The notes beneath the pieces were generated by a model. The model worked only from the letters and a program-made list of their open reading frames with translations, did no database searches and was not told the DNA's origin. Shown piece after piece: positions 27,409 through 36,065 of a stretch of DNA of 64,000 bases (the first letter of the stretch is position 1; every line of letters begins with the position of its first letter). Origin of the DNA: JALCLA01 sp965653565 (lineage in GTDB: Bacteria > Pseudomonadota > Gammaproteobacteria > Xanthomonadales > Xanthomonadaceae); assembly GCA_965653565.1 (NCBI GenBank), contig CBFHAI010000008.1:54315-118314 (forward strand), given 5' to 3'. The position numbers and the translations under genes were made by a program.

Positions 27409-28839
27409 ATGCTGAAAGACCGCTACCCCTACTACCTCGCCAACCAAGCCGTCTACGCCAACGCCGACCTCGAAGTCACCGACAAATTTTCCGGCAAGCT
27501 CGCCACGCGCGTGGCGCTCGCCAATGCGGCGGCGATCGACGCCGGCATCGCTGCGGCGGTCGAAGCGCAGGAAGCGATGGCCGCGTTTCCGCCGTACAAA
27601 CGCCAGGAAGTGTTGAATCACTGCGTGAAGCGCTTCACCGAGCGCTTCGAGGAAATCGCGCTCGCGCTTTGCATCGAAGCCGGCAAACCGATCAAGGATT
27701 CGCGCGGCGAAGCGTCGCGCCTGATCGACACCTTCCGCGTCGGCGCGGAAGAAGCGGTCCGCATCGGTGGCGAGGTGATGAACCTGGAAATATCGGCGCG
27801 CGCGAAAGGTTATCGCGGCATGTGGAAGCGCGTGCCGATCGGTCCGTGCTCGTTGATTTCGCCGTTCAATTTTCCGTTGAACCTGGCCGCGCACAAGATC
27901 GCGCCGGCGATCGCCGCCGGCTGCACCTTCGTGATGAAACCCGCGTCGCGCACACCGATCGGCGCGCTCATCATGGGTGAAGCCCTGGCCGAAACCGACT
28001 TGCCGAAAGGCGCGTTTTCGATCCTTCCCGCGCATCGCGACGGCGCCGATCTTTTCACCGAAGACGACCGCCTCAAACTGCTGAGCTTCACCGGCTCGCC
28101 GGCCGTCGGCTGGGAACTGAAAGCCAAGGCCGGCCGCAAGAAAGTGGTGCTCGAACTGGGCGGCAACGCCGCCTGCCTGGTCGACGCCGACCAGCGCGAA
28201 CGCCTCGATCACGTGGTCGAGCGCCTGATCTTCGGCGCCTTCTACCAGAGCGGCCAAAGCTGCATCAGCGTGCAGCGCATCCTCGCCCACGCCGACATCT
28301 ACGACGCCCTGCGCGCGAAACTCGTCGCCGCCGCGAAAGCCCTGAAAATGGGCGACCCGCGCAATGAAGACACCTTCATCGGCCCGATGATTTCCGAGGG
28401 CGAAGCCAAGCGGCTGGAAGGCTGGATCGGCAAGGCCGTCGCCGGCGGCGCGACACTGCTGTGCGGCGGCCGCCGCGAAGGCGCGATGCTCGAAGCGAGC
28501 GTGCTGGAAAACGTGCCGGCGGATACCGAAATCAACTGCGAAGAAGCCTTCGGCCCCGTCGTCGCGCTCTACCGCTACGACGATTTCGAGCAGGCGCTAA
28601 GACAGATCAACGCCAGCAAATTCGGCCTGCAGGCCGGTCTTTTCACCAGCGACATCGGCAAGGCGATGCGGGCCTGGGATGTGCTGGAAGTCGGCGGCGT
28701 CGTGATCAACGACGTGCCCAGCTGGCGCGTCGACAACATGCCGTATGGCGGAGTCAAAGACTCCGGACTCGGTCGCGAGGGCGTGAAGTATGCGATCGAG
28801 GATATGACGGAGATTCGGTTGCTGGTTATTCGGGATTGA
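27409..28839 (+). CDS. NAD(P)-dependent aldehyde dehydrogenase
   Basis: 476 residues, typical length. Visible motifs: SPFNFPLNLAAHKIAPAIAA with the Asn of the oxyanion hole, FVMKPASRTPIG for the cofactor, the catalytic Glu in LELGGNAACLVDAD, the nucleophile Cys in FYQSGQSCISVQRI, and EEAFGPVVALYRYDD. The tail MPYGGVKDSGLGREGVKYAI is standard. The Asn-rich region and GQSCISVQR resemble glyceraldehyde-3-phosphate/lactaldehyde-type and semialdehyde dehydrogenases; the substrate is uncertain. It lies after the acetolactate-synthase-like gene in the same direction, and a shared transcript is likely. The ATG at 27409 begins MLKDRYPYYLANQ, matching family N-termini. Confidence 0.9.
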   Translation: MLKDRYPYYLANQAVYANADLEVTDKFSGKLATRVALANAAAIDAGIAAAVEAQEAMAAFPPYKRQEVLNHCVKRFTERFEEIALALCIEAGKPIKDSRGEASRLIDTFRVGAEEAVRIGGEVMNLEISARAKGYRGMWKRVPIGPCSLISPFNFPLNLAAHKIAPAIAAGCTFVMKPASRTPIGALIMGEALAETDLPKGAFSILPAHRDGADLFTEDDRLKLLSFTGSPAVGWELKAKAGRKKVVLELGGNAACLVDADQRERLDHVVERLIFGAFYQSGQSCISVQRILAHADIYDALRAKLVAAAKALKMGDPRNEDTFIGPMISEGEAKRLEGWIGKAVAGGATLLCGGRREGAMLEASVLENVPADTEINCEEAFGPVVALYRYDDFEQALRQINASKFGLQAGLFTSDIGKAMRAWDVLEVGGVVINDVPSWRVDNMPYGGVKDSGLGREGVKYAIEDMTEIRLLVIRD

Positions 28840-28923
28840 GGGTTGCGGTTTGGGGAATCGGGCGACTTTGACGCGTTTGATTTTCGCGACACCACTGCCA
28901 AACTCGCGAAGAGCCGAATGCTT

Positions 28924-28960
28924 CAGCGTCACTAGGTTCGCGCTTTCGCGGGAATGACAG
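28924..28960. repeat. Partial REP-like repeat of the GTCATTCCCGC family
   Basis: The segment GCTTTCGCGGGAATGAC, preceded by AGCGTCACTAGG, matches one arm of the repeat also seen at 52326 and 63863. It lies in the 207-base gap between the aldehyde dehydrogenase stop and the cyclase-FHA stop, two convergent genes. No gene is visible in the gap. Confidence 0.45.
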
Positions 28961-29046
28961 AACCGGAGCGGATTCGCGAAAATAAAATAACGGGGCTGTT
29001 GTGCCGCGCGAAGGGCCGAACGCTACCTCAACAGGCAAATCAGCTT

Positions 29047-29946
29047 TCAGTAACTACACTGAAAATACACGACATCCTGCTGATTGAGCCCAATCGCCTG
29101 CCCCAGACTGATCGCCCCGGTCTTGCGCAGATGGACCTCATCGCGATGCAGCCGCAGCTCATCGTCATCGCCGAGCTTCACGTAGCTCGCATTCGTGCTC
29201 CGGTCGGAAATCACGAAGTAGCCCTTCTTGAATTCGATCATCGCGTGGGTGCGGCTCACCCATTCGGCGTCGATCACCAGGGAATTGCTGGCGTCGCGGC
29301 CGATGCTGAAGGGCTGCGAGTTTTCGTTGAGTTCCATCACCTGGCCGCGGTAGCGCAGGGTGAGTTTGACGTTGGTGGTGCCGCCGTCGTCGATGCGGAT
29401 GGCGCGCTGGACGGTGGTGATGTTGGAGGTGTCTTCCTGCCAGATGACGTCGACGATTTCGATCGGCAGCAGTTTGCCGCTGACGCGCGCGCGGCCTAGG
29501 CTGCGGCTGCGGATGCCGGCGGCATTGGTGAGGCCCTTGAGCGTGGTGGCGGTGGTGACGATCTGTTCGCGCTTGGCCAAGGACGCCATGCGGGCGGCGG
29601 TGTTGACGGCGTCGCCGTAGACATCGTTGTCTTCGACCAGCGTATCGCCGTGGTGCAGGCCGATGCGGATGCCGAGGTTGTCGCGCACGAACACCAGATC
29701 GTGGGCGACGCGCTTTTGCATGTCGCAGGCCGCCATCACGCCGTTCATCGCACCGGGCAGCGTGCACATGATTTCGTCGCCGATGGTCTTGATCACCTTG
29801 CCGCCGTGGCTGACGCAGATCTTCGACAGCGCATCGAGCACGGCCGCGATGATGCGGCGCGCCTCGACGTCACCGCGCTGTTCGAACAGCTTGGTGCTGC
29901 CGCTGACGTCGGCGAACAGGATGCACAGCGGCTGGGTCTGGCTCAT
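29047..29946 (-). CDS. Class III adenylate/guanylate cyclase domain protein with FHA domain
   Basis: 299 residues. N-terminal class III cyclase domain (about 5-160): CILFADVSGSTKLFE with the first metal Asp, KVIKTIGDEIMCTLPGA with the second, RIGLHHGDTLVEDNDVYGDA and VNTAARMASLAKREQIV. C-terminal forkhead-associated domain (about 195-295): PFSIGRDASNSLVIDAEWVS, then RTHAMIEF and DRSTNASYVKL, containing the G-R, S-R-x-H and N residues that bind phosphothreonine. The combination suggests a cyclic-nucleotide enzyme or former enzyme controlled by binding phosphoproteins. It stands alone on the minus strand, its start 48 bases before the end of the E1 gene in the same direction, so shared transcription with E1 is possible. 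Confidence 0.88.
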   Translation of the reverse strand: MSQTQPLCILFADVSGSTKLFEQRGDVEARRIIAAVLDALSKICVSHGGKVIKTIGDEIMCTLPGAMNGVMAACDMQKRVAHDLVFVRDNLGIRIGLHHGDTLVEDNDVYGDAVNTAARMASLAKREQIVTTATTLKGLTNAAGIRSRSLGRARVSGKLLPIEIVDVIWQEDTSNITTVQRAIRIDDGGTTNVKLTLRYRGQVMELNENSQPFSIGRDASNSLVIDAEWVSRTHAMIEFKKGYFVISDRSTNASYVKLGDDDELRLHRDEVHLRKTGAISLGQAIGLNQQDVVYFQCSY

Positions 29947-29994
29947 GGCCTTCGGATGATAGGCAATCCTGCGCCGAACGTCACGGGGCCGGCG

Positions 29995-32265
29995 TCAGGC
30001 CGATGCAGCGGCCAGTTCGGATGCGGCCGCCACGATGTCGGCCTCCGACGGAATGACGAGGAAGGCAGCCCCCGCAAGTGGGGTGTAAGTGTCGGCACCG
30101 ACCACGCGGCGCAGCGGCGTGTCGCCCAGACCGGCCTCGACCAGAGCGGTGATGATGCCCTCGCCCACGCCGGCGCTGCGGCGACCTTCGTCCACCACGA
30201 TGATGTGGCGCGCGCCGCGCGCCTGGGCGCCGATGAAGTCGGCATTCAACGGCTGCAGCCAGCGCAGGTCGATCACGCGCGTGCGCCAGCCGTGCTTCTG
30301 GCCGATCTCGCGCGCCGCGCGCAGGCTCATCGGCACGCCGTTGCCGAAGGTGAAGATCACCAGGTCGTCGCCTTCGCCGTAGACGCGGCCTTCACCTAAC
30401 CGCATCGCCTCATCGAGCGGCGGATAGCTGGTGAGCCAGCCGCCGTCGCCCGCGTCGTAGAGATCCTTCGTCATGTACAGCGCGATCGGTTCGAGATAGG
30501 CGCAGACGCGGCCGTCGACCTTGGCCAGCGCCATCATCGTGCGCAGCATCGTGGCGGCGTCGTCGCCGCGGCTCGGGCAGCCGACCACCAGGCCGGGAAT
30601 ATCGCGCAGCGCGGTAATCGAATTGTCATTGTGGAAATGCCCGCCGAAGCCGCGCTGGTAGCCCAGGCTGGCGATGCGCATCACCATCGGATTGCGGTAC
30701 TGGCCGTCGCTGAAGAACTGCAGCGAACAGGCCTCGCCGCGGATCTGGTCGCAGGCGTTGTGGAAATAGGCCAGATACTGGATTTCCGGCAGCGGCAGCA
30801 TGCCCAGGTTGGCATAGCCCTGGGCCAGGCCCAGGATGATGGTTTCATCGAGCAGCGTGTTGAACACGCGCGTGCCCTTGAACGATTTATGCAGGCCCTT
30901 GGTGACGGTGTAGACGCCGCCTTTCTGCGCCACGTCTTCGCCGAACAACAGGGCTTCGGGATATTTGCAGAACAGGTCGTGCAGCGCGTTGTTGATCTGG
31001 ATCGCCAGATGCCGCGGCGGCTGTTTTTCCGGCAATTTTTCTTCGCTGCCGAACACGGCCAGGCGTTTGTCGGCGAAATCGGCGCGCGTGGCTTCCTGCT
31101 GCACCGCATCGGGCGTGTACGGCGCCAGCGGCGCCATCACGTCGGCCAGCGAGGTCAGGCGCGGGCGCGTGTCGGCATCTTCGGCCGCCGCGAAGCAACG
31201 CTTGCGGATCGCCTCGTATTGCGCGAGCACTTGCTCGGAGGTCATCAGGCCCGATTCGAGCGCGATGGCGGCGGAACGTAACAGCGGGTCGCTGGCTTCC
31301 ACCGCGCACAGCTCTTCCAGCGCGCGCCATTCGATTTCGAAATCGGTGCCGGCGTGACCCATGATGCGTGTCGTGCGCAGATGCAGAAACGTCGGTCGCC
31401 GCGTGCGGCGGCAATGCTCGACCGCTGCGGCCACCTGGCCGTAGCCTTCGGCCAGGTCGAGGCCATCGGCGTAGAAATAATCGAGATCGCGGCGGCCGGA
31501 GAAATTCTGCGCGATCCAGCCGGTCGGCGTTTTCACCGAGATGCCGATGCCATTGTCTTCGCACACGAACAGCACCGGCGCCGGCAACTTCTGGTACGCC
31601 GTCCAGGCCGCGGCATTGAACGCGGTCTGCGCGGTGGCGTGGTTGGAACTGGCGTCGCCGAACGAGCAGATCGCGATGCTGTCGGCCGGAATCGGCAGTT
31701 GATGGCCGATGCGGCGCGCCTGTTCGATCGCCACCGCGGTGCCGAACGCTTTCGGCAGATGCGAGGCGATGGTCGAGGTCTGCGGCAGCACCCACAAGGG
31801 CTTGCTGCCCCATACCTTGTGGCGGCCGCCGGAGATCGGATCTTCCTTGCTGGCGGCGAAACTGAGCGCCGAATCCATCACCGGATCCATGCCCGGCAGC
31901 TTGCGGAAACGTTCGGCCATGAAGCCGCCGGAACGGTAGTGCAGGAAGGCCGGATCGGTGTGGCGCGTCAGCCGCGCGACCATCGCATTGCCTTCGTGGC
32001 CGCTCGAACCGATGGTGTAGAACACCTTGTTCTGCACGCGCAGCACGCGCGCCATCAGGTCGAGATGGCGGCTGATCAGCTGCGACTCGAACAACTCGAG
32101 GAAATCGCGCGCGCGGCACTGGCTGCCGTCGAGCACCGCTTCGTCCGGTGCCGGCCGCGGCTGCGGGCGGCCGTTCCACTGTTGCACGAATTCGACGAAG
32201 TTGTCGTCGCAGACTTGCGCGCGATTGACGTTGCGATGGCGGGCGGCGATCGGGGTGGCGGACAT
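29995..32265 (-). CDS. 2-oxoacid dehydrogenase E1, alpha and beta fused (2-oxoisovalerate type)
   Basis: 756 residues from the ATG at 32265 (MSATPIAARHRNVNRA); the open frame continues upstream without homology. The N-terminal half is an E1 alpha domain with the thiamine site CSFGDASSNHATAQTAFNAA and ICEDN-type VCEDNGIGISVKTPTGWIAQ. The C-terminal half is E1 beta (ALLFGEDVAQKGGVYTVTKG, FNTLLDETIILGLAQGYA, VDEGRRSAGVGEGIITALVE). It decarboxylates a branched 2-oxoacid and passes the acyl group to E2. Fused alpha-beta forms occur in xanthomonads and Bacteroidetes. No E2 or E3 gene is nearby. With glutaryl-CoA dehydrogenase two genes upstream, 2-oxoadipate as substrate is an alternative. Confidence 0.88.
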   Translation of the reverse strand: MSATPIAARHRNVNRAQVCDDNFVEFVQQWNGRPQPRPAPDEAVLDGSQCRARDFLELFESQLISRHLDLMARVLRVQNKVFYTIGSSGHEGNAMVARLTRHTDPAFLHYRSGGFMAERFRKLPGMDPVMDSALSFAASKEDPISGGRHKVWGSKPLWVLPQTSTIASHLPKAFGTAVAIEQARRIGHQLPIPADSIAICSFGDASSNHATAQTAFNAAAWTAYQKLPAPVLFVCEDNGIGISVKTPTGWIAQNFSGRRDLDYFYADGLDLAEGYGQVAAAVEHCRRTRRPTFLHLRTTRIMGHAGTDFEIEWRALEELCAVEASDPLLRSAAIALESGLMTSEQVLAQYEAIRKRCFAAAEDADTRPRLTSLADVMAPLAPYTPDAVQQEATRADFADKRLAVFGSEEKLPEKQPPRHLAIQINNALHDLFCKYPEALLFGEDVAQKGGVYTVTKGLHKSFKGTRVFNTLLDETIILGLAQGYANLGMLPLPEIQYLAYFHNACDQIRGEACSLQFFSDGQYRNPMVMRIASLGYQRGFGGHFHNDNSITALRDIPGLVVGCPSRGDDAATMLRTMMALAKVDGRVCAYLEPIALYMTKDLYDAGDGGWLTSYPPLDEAMRLGEGRVYGEGDDLVIFTFGNGVPMSLRAAREIGQKHGWRTRVIDLRWLQPLNADFIGAQARGARHIIVVDEGRRSAGVGEGIITALVEAGLGDTPLRRVVGADTYTPLAGAAFLVIPSEADIVAAASELAAASA

Positions 32266-32402
32266 GCAGGACCTGGCGGTGGGAAGCCGCGACGCCGGGG
32301 CGGCGGCGGACTGGCAAGAAGAGGCGCGCAGGATACCGGAGAGCGGTGGCCGGCCCAAAGCGCACGATGGGTGGGAAAAAGTCTATCCGGCGGCGAAAAG
32401 CC

Positions 32403-33533
32403 TCAAAAACCGGCCGGTCGATAATTCGAATAATCGACCGGCGGTGCGACGTCGACATCGTTGCAGGCGGACACCCGGCGCAGCGGCCACTGGGTCAGGA
32501 ACAGCACGCTCTGCCCGGTGATGGTCATCGCTTCGCTGAAGGCGCGCGCCGCCGCGGCGTCGTCGTAGTAGCTCTCGGTGATCAGCCACGGTACCGAGGC
32601 CAGTCCTTCGTCCTTCAGATGATGGTGATAGCGCTCGAAGATGTAGCGCTCGTCGAAGGCGACGGTGCCGTAGATGTCGAATGCGAGCGCGATCGGCATC
32701 TGCAAGGTGCCGTCGACGGTGTAGACGTAATCCTTGTGCTCGACGCGCGCATCGATGCGCCCATCGTCGGTATCGGAAACGAAGGAAAAACCCACCGTCT
32801 GCGTGGTGCCGAACGCCTTCACGTAGCGCGACCACAGATCGCGCGCGTAGCGGCTCCACGGTTCGCGGTGCGGTTCGTCGGGAACGATGACGTCGTTGCC
32901 CGGCAATTCGACGATGCGCGCCCGCGGCATGCCTTCCACCATCAGATCGGTGCCGTGCGGCAGGCCGGACGCCTGCAACAACGGTTCGAGCGCGGCGATC
33001 AGCGACCAGTTTTCTTCGAAGCGGTCGGCATCGAAGGCGACCCAGGATTTCGGATCGTTGGCGCCCTGCGGGTGATAGCGGAACACGAAACTGGCGAAGC
33101 CGGCGTTGCGGATATCGGCCAGCAGCCACACCAGATTCTGCCGCTGCTGCAGATGCAGCGTGCCGCCGGTCGAATCGAGGATGGTGCCGGTGATGCGGCC
33201 GAAAGAATCGGGCACGCCGCGCAGGTGATAAAGCCCGAGCGAAATGCGTTCCTGGCCCTCGGCCCGCATCTGCGCGAGTTGTCCCTGCACGCGGGCGCGC
33301 ACGCCGGGCTCGTGATAGTTCGGCAGCGCGCCGTAGGGTTCGCGATCGCAACCGGCGAGGTCGTGCCAGATCAGATTGCTGCCGCCTCGCCCGGCCGGTT
33401 TCGCCGATTCGAAACCGTCACGGAAGATCGTCTGCGCCTGCGCGGCGGAAGCCGCCCAGGCGAGGCCGAGCACGATGACGTTGCGAACCGCGATCGATCG
33501 GGTCGCCGCTGCAACTGCACGAAATCGACTCAT
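32403..33533 (-). CDS. Secreted protein of unknown function with IFRDGFES motif
   Basis: 376 residues. A long signal peptide (MSRFRAVAAATRSIAVRNVI, cleavage near AQAQ) is followed at once by TIFRDGFESAKPAGRGG. The body has alternating strands and helices (FASFVFRYHPQGANDPKSW, AFGTTQTVGFSFVSDTDDGR, VPWLITESYYDDAAAARAF, SVLFLTQWPLRRV), which gives the impression of a glycoside-hydrolase-like TIM barrel with a Glu in LITESYYDD, but I cannot name a family. Its ATG overlaps the stop of the glutaryl-CoA dehydrogenase gene by 4 bases (ATGA), so translation is coupled to an unrelated cytoplasmic enzyme, which is odd. The next gene downstream, the E1, starts about 140 bases on. Confidence 0.6.
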   Translation of the reverse strand: MSRFRAVAAATRSIAVRNVIVLGLAWAASAAQAQTIFRDGFESAKPAGRGGSNLIWHDLAGCDREPYGALPNYHEPGVRARVQGQLAQMRAEGQERISLGLYHLRGVPDSFGRITGTILDSTGGTLHLQQRQNLVWLLADIRNAGFASFVFRYHPQGANDPKSWVAFDADRFEENWSLIAALEPLLQASGLPHGTDLMVEGMPRARIVELPGNDVIVPDEPHREPWSRYARDLWSRYVKAFGTTQTVGFSFVSDTDDGRIDARVEHKDYVYTVDGTLQMPIALAFDIYGTVAFDERYIFERYHHHLKDEGLASVPWLITESYYDDAAAARAFSEAMTITGQSVLFLTQWPLRRVSACNDVDVAPPVDYSNYRPAGF

Positions 33534-34702
33534 CCGCCGAAGGCGTTGATCCCGGTCAGTTCGCGGCCGATCACCAGCTGATGCACGGTTTCCGTGCCCT
33601 CGTAGGTGATCACCGATTCGAGGTTGAGCGCATGGCGAATCGGGCAATGCTCGGTGGTGATGCCGGCGCCGCCGAGGATGTCGCGCGCCTCGCGCGCGAT
33701 GTCGAGCGCCATGCGGCAGTTGTTCCACTTGGCGAGCGAGACTTGTGCCGGCTGCATCTTGCCGGCGTCCTTCAAACGGCCCAACTGCAGCGACAGCAGC
33801 TGCGCCAGCGTGATGCGGCGCGCCATGTCGGCGAGCTTGAGCTGCACCGCCTGGGTGGCGGCGATCGGACGATTGAACAGCACGCGCTGCTTGGCGTATT
33901 CGTTGGCTTCGGTGAGGCAGGCGATGGCGGCGCCGATCGGGCCCCAGGTGATGCCGTAGCGCGCCTGCGTCAGGCAGCCGAGCGGGCCCTTGAGGCCTTT
34001 GACGTTCGGCAGGCGGTTGGCATCCGGGATGCGCACGTTGTCGAAGAACAGGCCCGACGTCACCGAGGCGCGCAGGCTCATCTTCTTGTGCACTTCCTGC
34101 GCGGTGAAGCCAGGCGTATTGGTCGGCACGATGAAGCCCTGGATGCCTTCCTCGGTCTGCGCCCAGACGATCGCGATCTGCGCGACGTTGCCGTTGGTGA
34201 TCCACATCTTGGCGCCGTTGATCACCCAGTCGCCGCCGTCCTTCCTGGCGTTCGTTTTCATGTTGGCCGGGTCCGAGCCGCCGTGCGGTTCGGTCAGGCC
34301 GAAGCAGCCGATCACTTCGCCGGCCGCCATCCGCGGCAGCCATTCACGGCGCTGTTCCTCGCTGCCGTAGGCGTAGATCGGATACATGCACAGCGAGCTT
34401 TGCACCGAGACGAAGCTGCGGATGCCCGAATCGCCGCGCTCGAGTTCCTGGCAGATCAGGCCGTAGCTGACCGCATTGAGATTGGCGCAGCCGTATTCTT
34501 CCGGCAGCGACGAACCCAGCAGGCCCATCGCGGCGATTTCGGGGATCAGTTCCTTCGGGAAGCGGCCCTGGTCGAAAGCGTCGCCGATGATCGGCAGCAC
34601 GCGCTCGTCGGTGAAGCGCGCCACGGTGTCCTGCACCGCGCGCTCCTCGTCGCTGAGCAAGGATCGGACGTCGTACAGGTCGCACGGATTCAGCGCGGGC
34701 AT
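33530..34702 (-). CDS. gcdH: Glutaryl-CoA dehydrogenase
   Basis: 390 residues from the ATG at 34702. Acyl-CoA dehydrogenase fold: GLLGSSLPEEYGCANLNAVS, CFGLTEPHGGSDPANMKT, WVINGAKMWITNGNVAQIA. Near the C-terminus ITYEGTETVHQLVIGRELTG carries the catalytic Glu in the position and wording typical of glutaryl-CoA dehydrogenase, and PIRHALNLESV also fits. The enzyme oxidises and decarboxylates glutaryl-CoA to crotonyl-CoA in lysine and tryptophan breakdown, using FAD and electron-transfer flavoprotein. The open frame runs 38 codons further upstream, but the homology and methionine fix 34702. It shares its last bases with the secreted gene downstream. Confidence 0.92.
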   Translation of the reverse strand: MPALNPCDLYDVRSLLSDEERAVQDTVARFTDERVLPIIGDAFDQGRFPKELIPEIAAMGLLGSSLPEEYGCANLNAVSYGLICQELERGDSGIRSFVSVQSSLCMYPIYAYGSEEQRREWLPRMAAGEVIGCFGLTEPHGGSDPANMKTNARKDGGDWVINGAKMWITNGNVAQIAIVWAQTEEGIQGFIVPTNTPGFTAQEVHKKMSLRASVTSGLFFDNVRIPDANRLPNVKGLKGPLGCLTQARYGITWGPIGAAIACLTEANEYAKQRVLFNRPIAATQAVQLKLADMARRITLAQLLSLQLGRLKDAGKMQPAQVSLAKWNNCRMALDIAREARDILGGAGITTEHCPIRHALNLESVITYEGTETVHQLVIGRELTGINAFGG

Positions 34703-34922
34703 GGCGGGCTCGGTGTCTGGAAGGCGGGAAGGAAAGTCGCGGACGGGGCCGGAAGGCCGCGGCGGAACGCGAATTTTAGCCCGTGCGGCGGGCCCGGCGC
34801 CATGTCGCCGGCGCAAACGTCGATCAGCCGGGCGATCACCCGCTCGCGCCGTGGCGGCGGAGCGGGCTTTCGCGAAGACCGGCGGGCTGCTCGTGAAGGG
34901 ACTTCGCGCCGGTCTGACTGGG

Positions 34923-35636
34923 TCAACCCTCGTCGCGACCTTCGTCGCGCGAGTCTTCGCGCACGTCGTCGGTGGCGAGCACGACGCGGCCGTCGATCAC
35001 CGGCAGGCGGTCGCCGGGGTCGCGATCCATCCGCACCGTGCGCTCGATGTTGTCGTAGCGATAGGTGACTTCGTAACCGATGGTCTTGTCCTGCGGCCCG
35101 ATCGACACCTCTTGGCCCGGCTTCTTGTCGGTGCGGACCTGGCCGGTGAGGCCGTCCTGGGTGCGATAGGTGACGTCGTAGCCGATCACCTGCTCGCGCG
35201 CCTCGCTGATGGTCTGGCACTGGCGCTGCGTGCCGTCGACGACGCGGCCGCCGACATGGCGCCGATCGACTTCGCGGCCCGCATAGCCGCCGGCCACGGC
35301 ACCGGCCACGGTGGCGAGCTTGCGGCCATCGCCGCCGCCGACCTGATTGCCGAGCAGGCCGCCGATCAGCGCACCGGCGACGGTGCCGCCGACGTTGCCG
35401 TCGCGTTCGGGCAGGCGCTCGCGCACGGCGACGTCGTTGCAGATCTGGCGCGGCGTGGCCACCACATCGGTGACCGGCGTGGCCTGCACCACCTGGGCGA
35501 AGGCTTCTTCCTGCACCACCACCGGGTCGACTTCCACCACATCGGCGAAGTCGTCGCGGGTGCCCTGCCAGGCCGCGATCGCGACGCCGCCGACCAGCAC
35601 GGCCGCCAGGCCGAGATAGATCGCTTTGTTGTCCAT
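34923..35636 (-). CDS. Glycine-zipper 2TM domain envelope protein
   Basis: 237 residues. The N-terminus is a hydrophobic signal or anchor (YLGLAAVLVGGVAIAAW). The core (about 80-125) is a glycine zipper: GNVGGTVAGALIGGLLGNQV, GGGDGRKLATVAGAVAGGYA, as in the 17-kDa antigen/SlyB family that spans or lines the outer membrane. After it come two related segments, VIGYDVTYRTQDGLTGQVRT and TIGYEVTYRYDNIERTVRM, an internal duplication usual in xanthomonad members. There is no lipobox Cys, so attachment is by the N-terminal helix if it is not cleaved. The tail is very acidic (DDVREDSRDEGRDEG). It stands alone, with about 220 bases to gcdH downstream. Confidence 0.82.
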   Translation of the reverse strand: MDNKAIYLGLAAVLVGGVAIAAWQGTRDDFADVVEVDPVVVQEEAFAQVVQATPVTDVVATPRQICNDVAVRERLPERDGNVGGTVAGALIGGLLGNQVGGGDGRKLATVAGAVAGGYAGREVDRRHVGGRVVDGTQRQCQTISEAREQVIGYDVTYRTQDGLTGQVRTDKKPGQEVSIGPQDKTIGYEVTYRYDNIERTVRMDRDPGDRLPVIDGRVVLATDDVREDSRDEGRDEG

Positions 35637-35838
35637 GAGGTATCTCCAGATTCAGGGCAATGACCGACGCGTCCCGCGCCCGGTCAGCGAGATTGCAACA
35701 AACTGTGTCTGAACCTCGTCCGAGCGCTGCCGCGGCCCGCCGGGGCGCGGCGTTCACAGCGCATTCCCGCCGCCTGCCGGCCCCTCACGTAGACTGCTTG
35801 TGCGCCGATTCCGCCCACGCAACGAGGCACTGCCGCTC

Positions 35839-36051
35839 ATGGCCAATCCCCTGCTCGCCCCGGTTTTCGCCTACTTCGGCAAGCTGCGCCATCCGCAGTT
35901 GTTCGCGCTGATCGCCGCCCTGTTCGCGGTCGACCTGGTCATCCCCGACTTCATCCCCTTCATCGACGAACTGCTGCTGGGCCTGGGCACGCTGTTCCTC
36001 GGCAACTGGAAACGCCGCCGCGAGCGCGGCCCGATCGACGCCCCCCGCTGA
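35839..36051 (+). CDS. Small membrane protein, DUF6116-like
   Basis: 70 residues starting MANPLLAPVFAYFGKLRHPQ at the ATG at 35839; the frame is open 13 codons further but without homology. One or two hydrophobic helices (LFALIAALFAVDLVIPDFIP, FIDELLLGLGTLFLGNW) end in a strongly basic tail (KRRRERG). The wording matches short inner-membrane proteins I recall from xanthomonads and annotated as DUF6116; the family name is moderately certain. It ends 14 bases before the TatD gene, so a common transcript is likely. Function unknown. Confidence 0.7.
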   Translation: MANPLLAPVFAYFGKLRHPQLFALIAALFAVDLVIPDFIPFIDELLLGLGTLFLGNWKRRRERGPIDAPR

Positions 36052-36065
36052 GCGCCGCGGCACGG

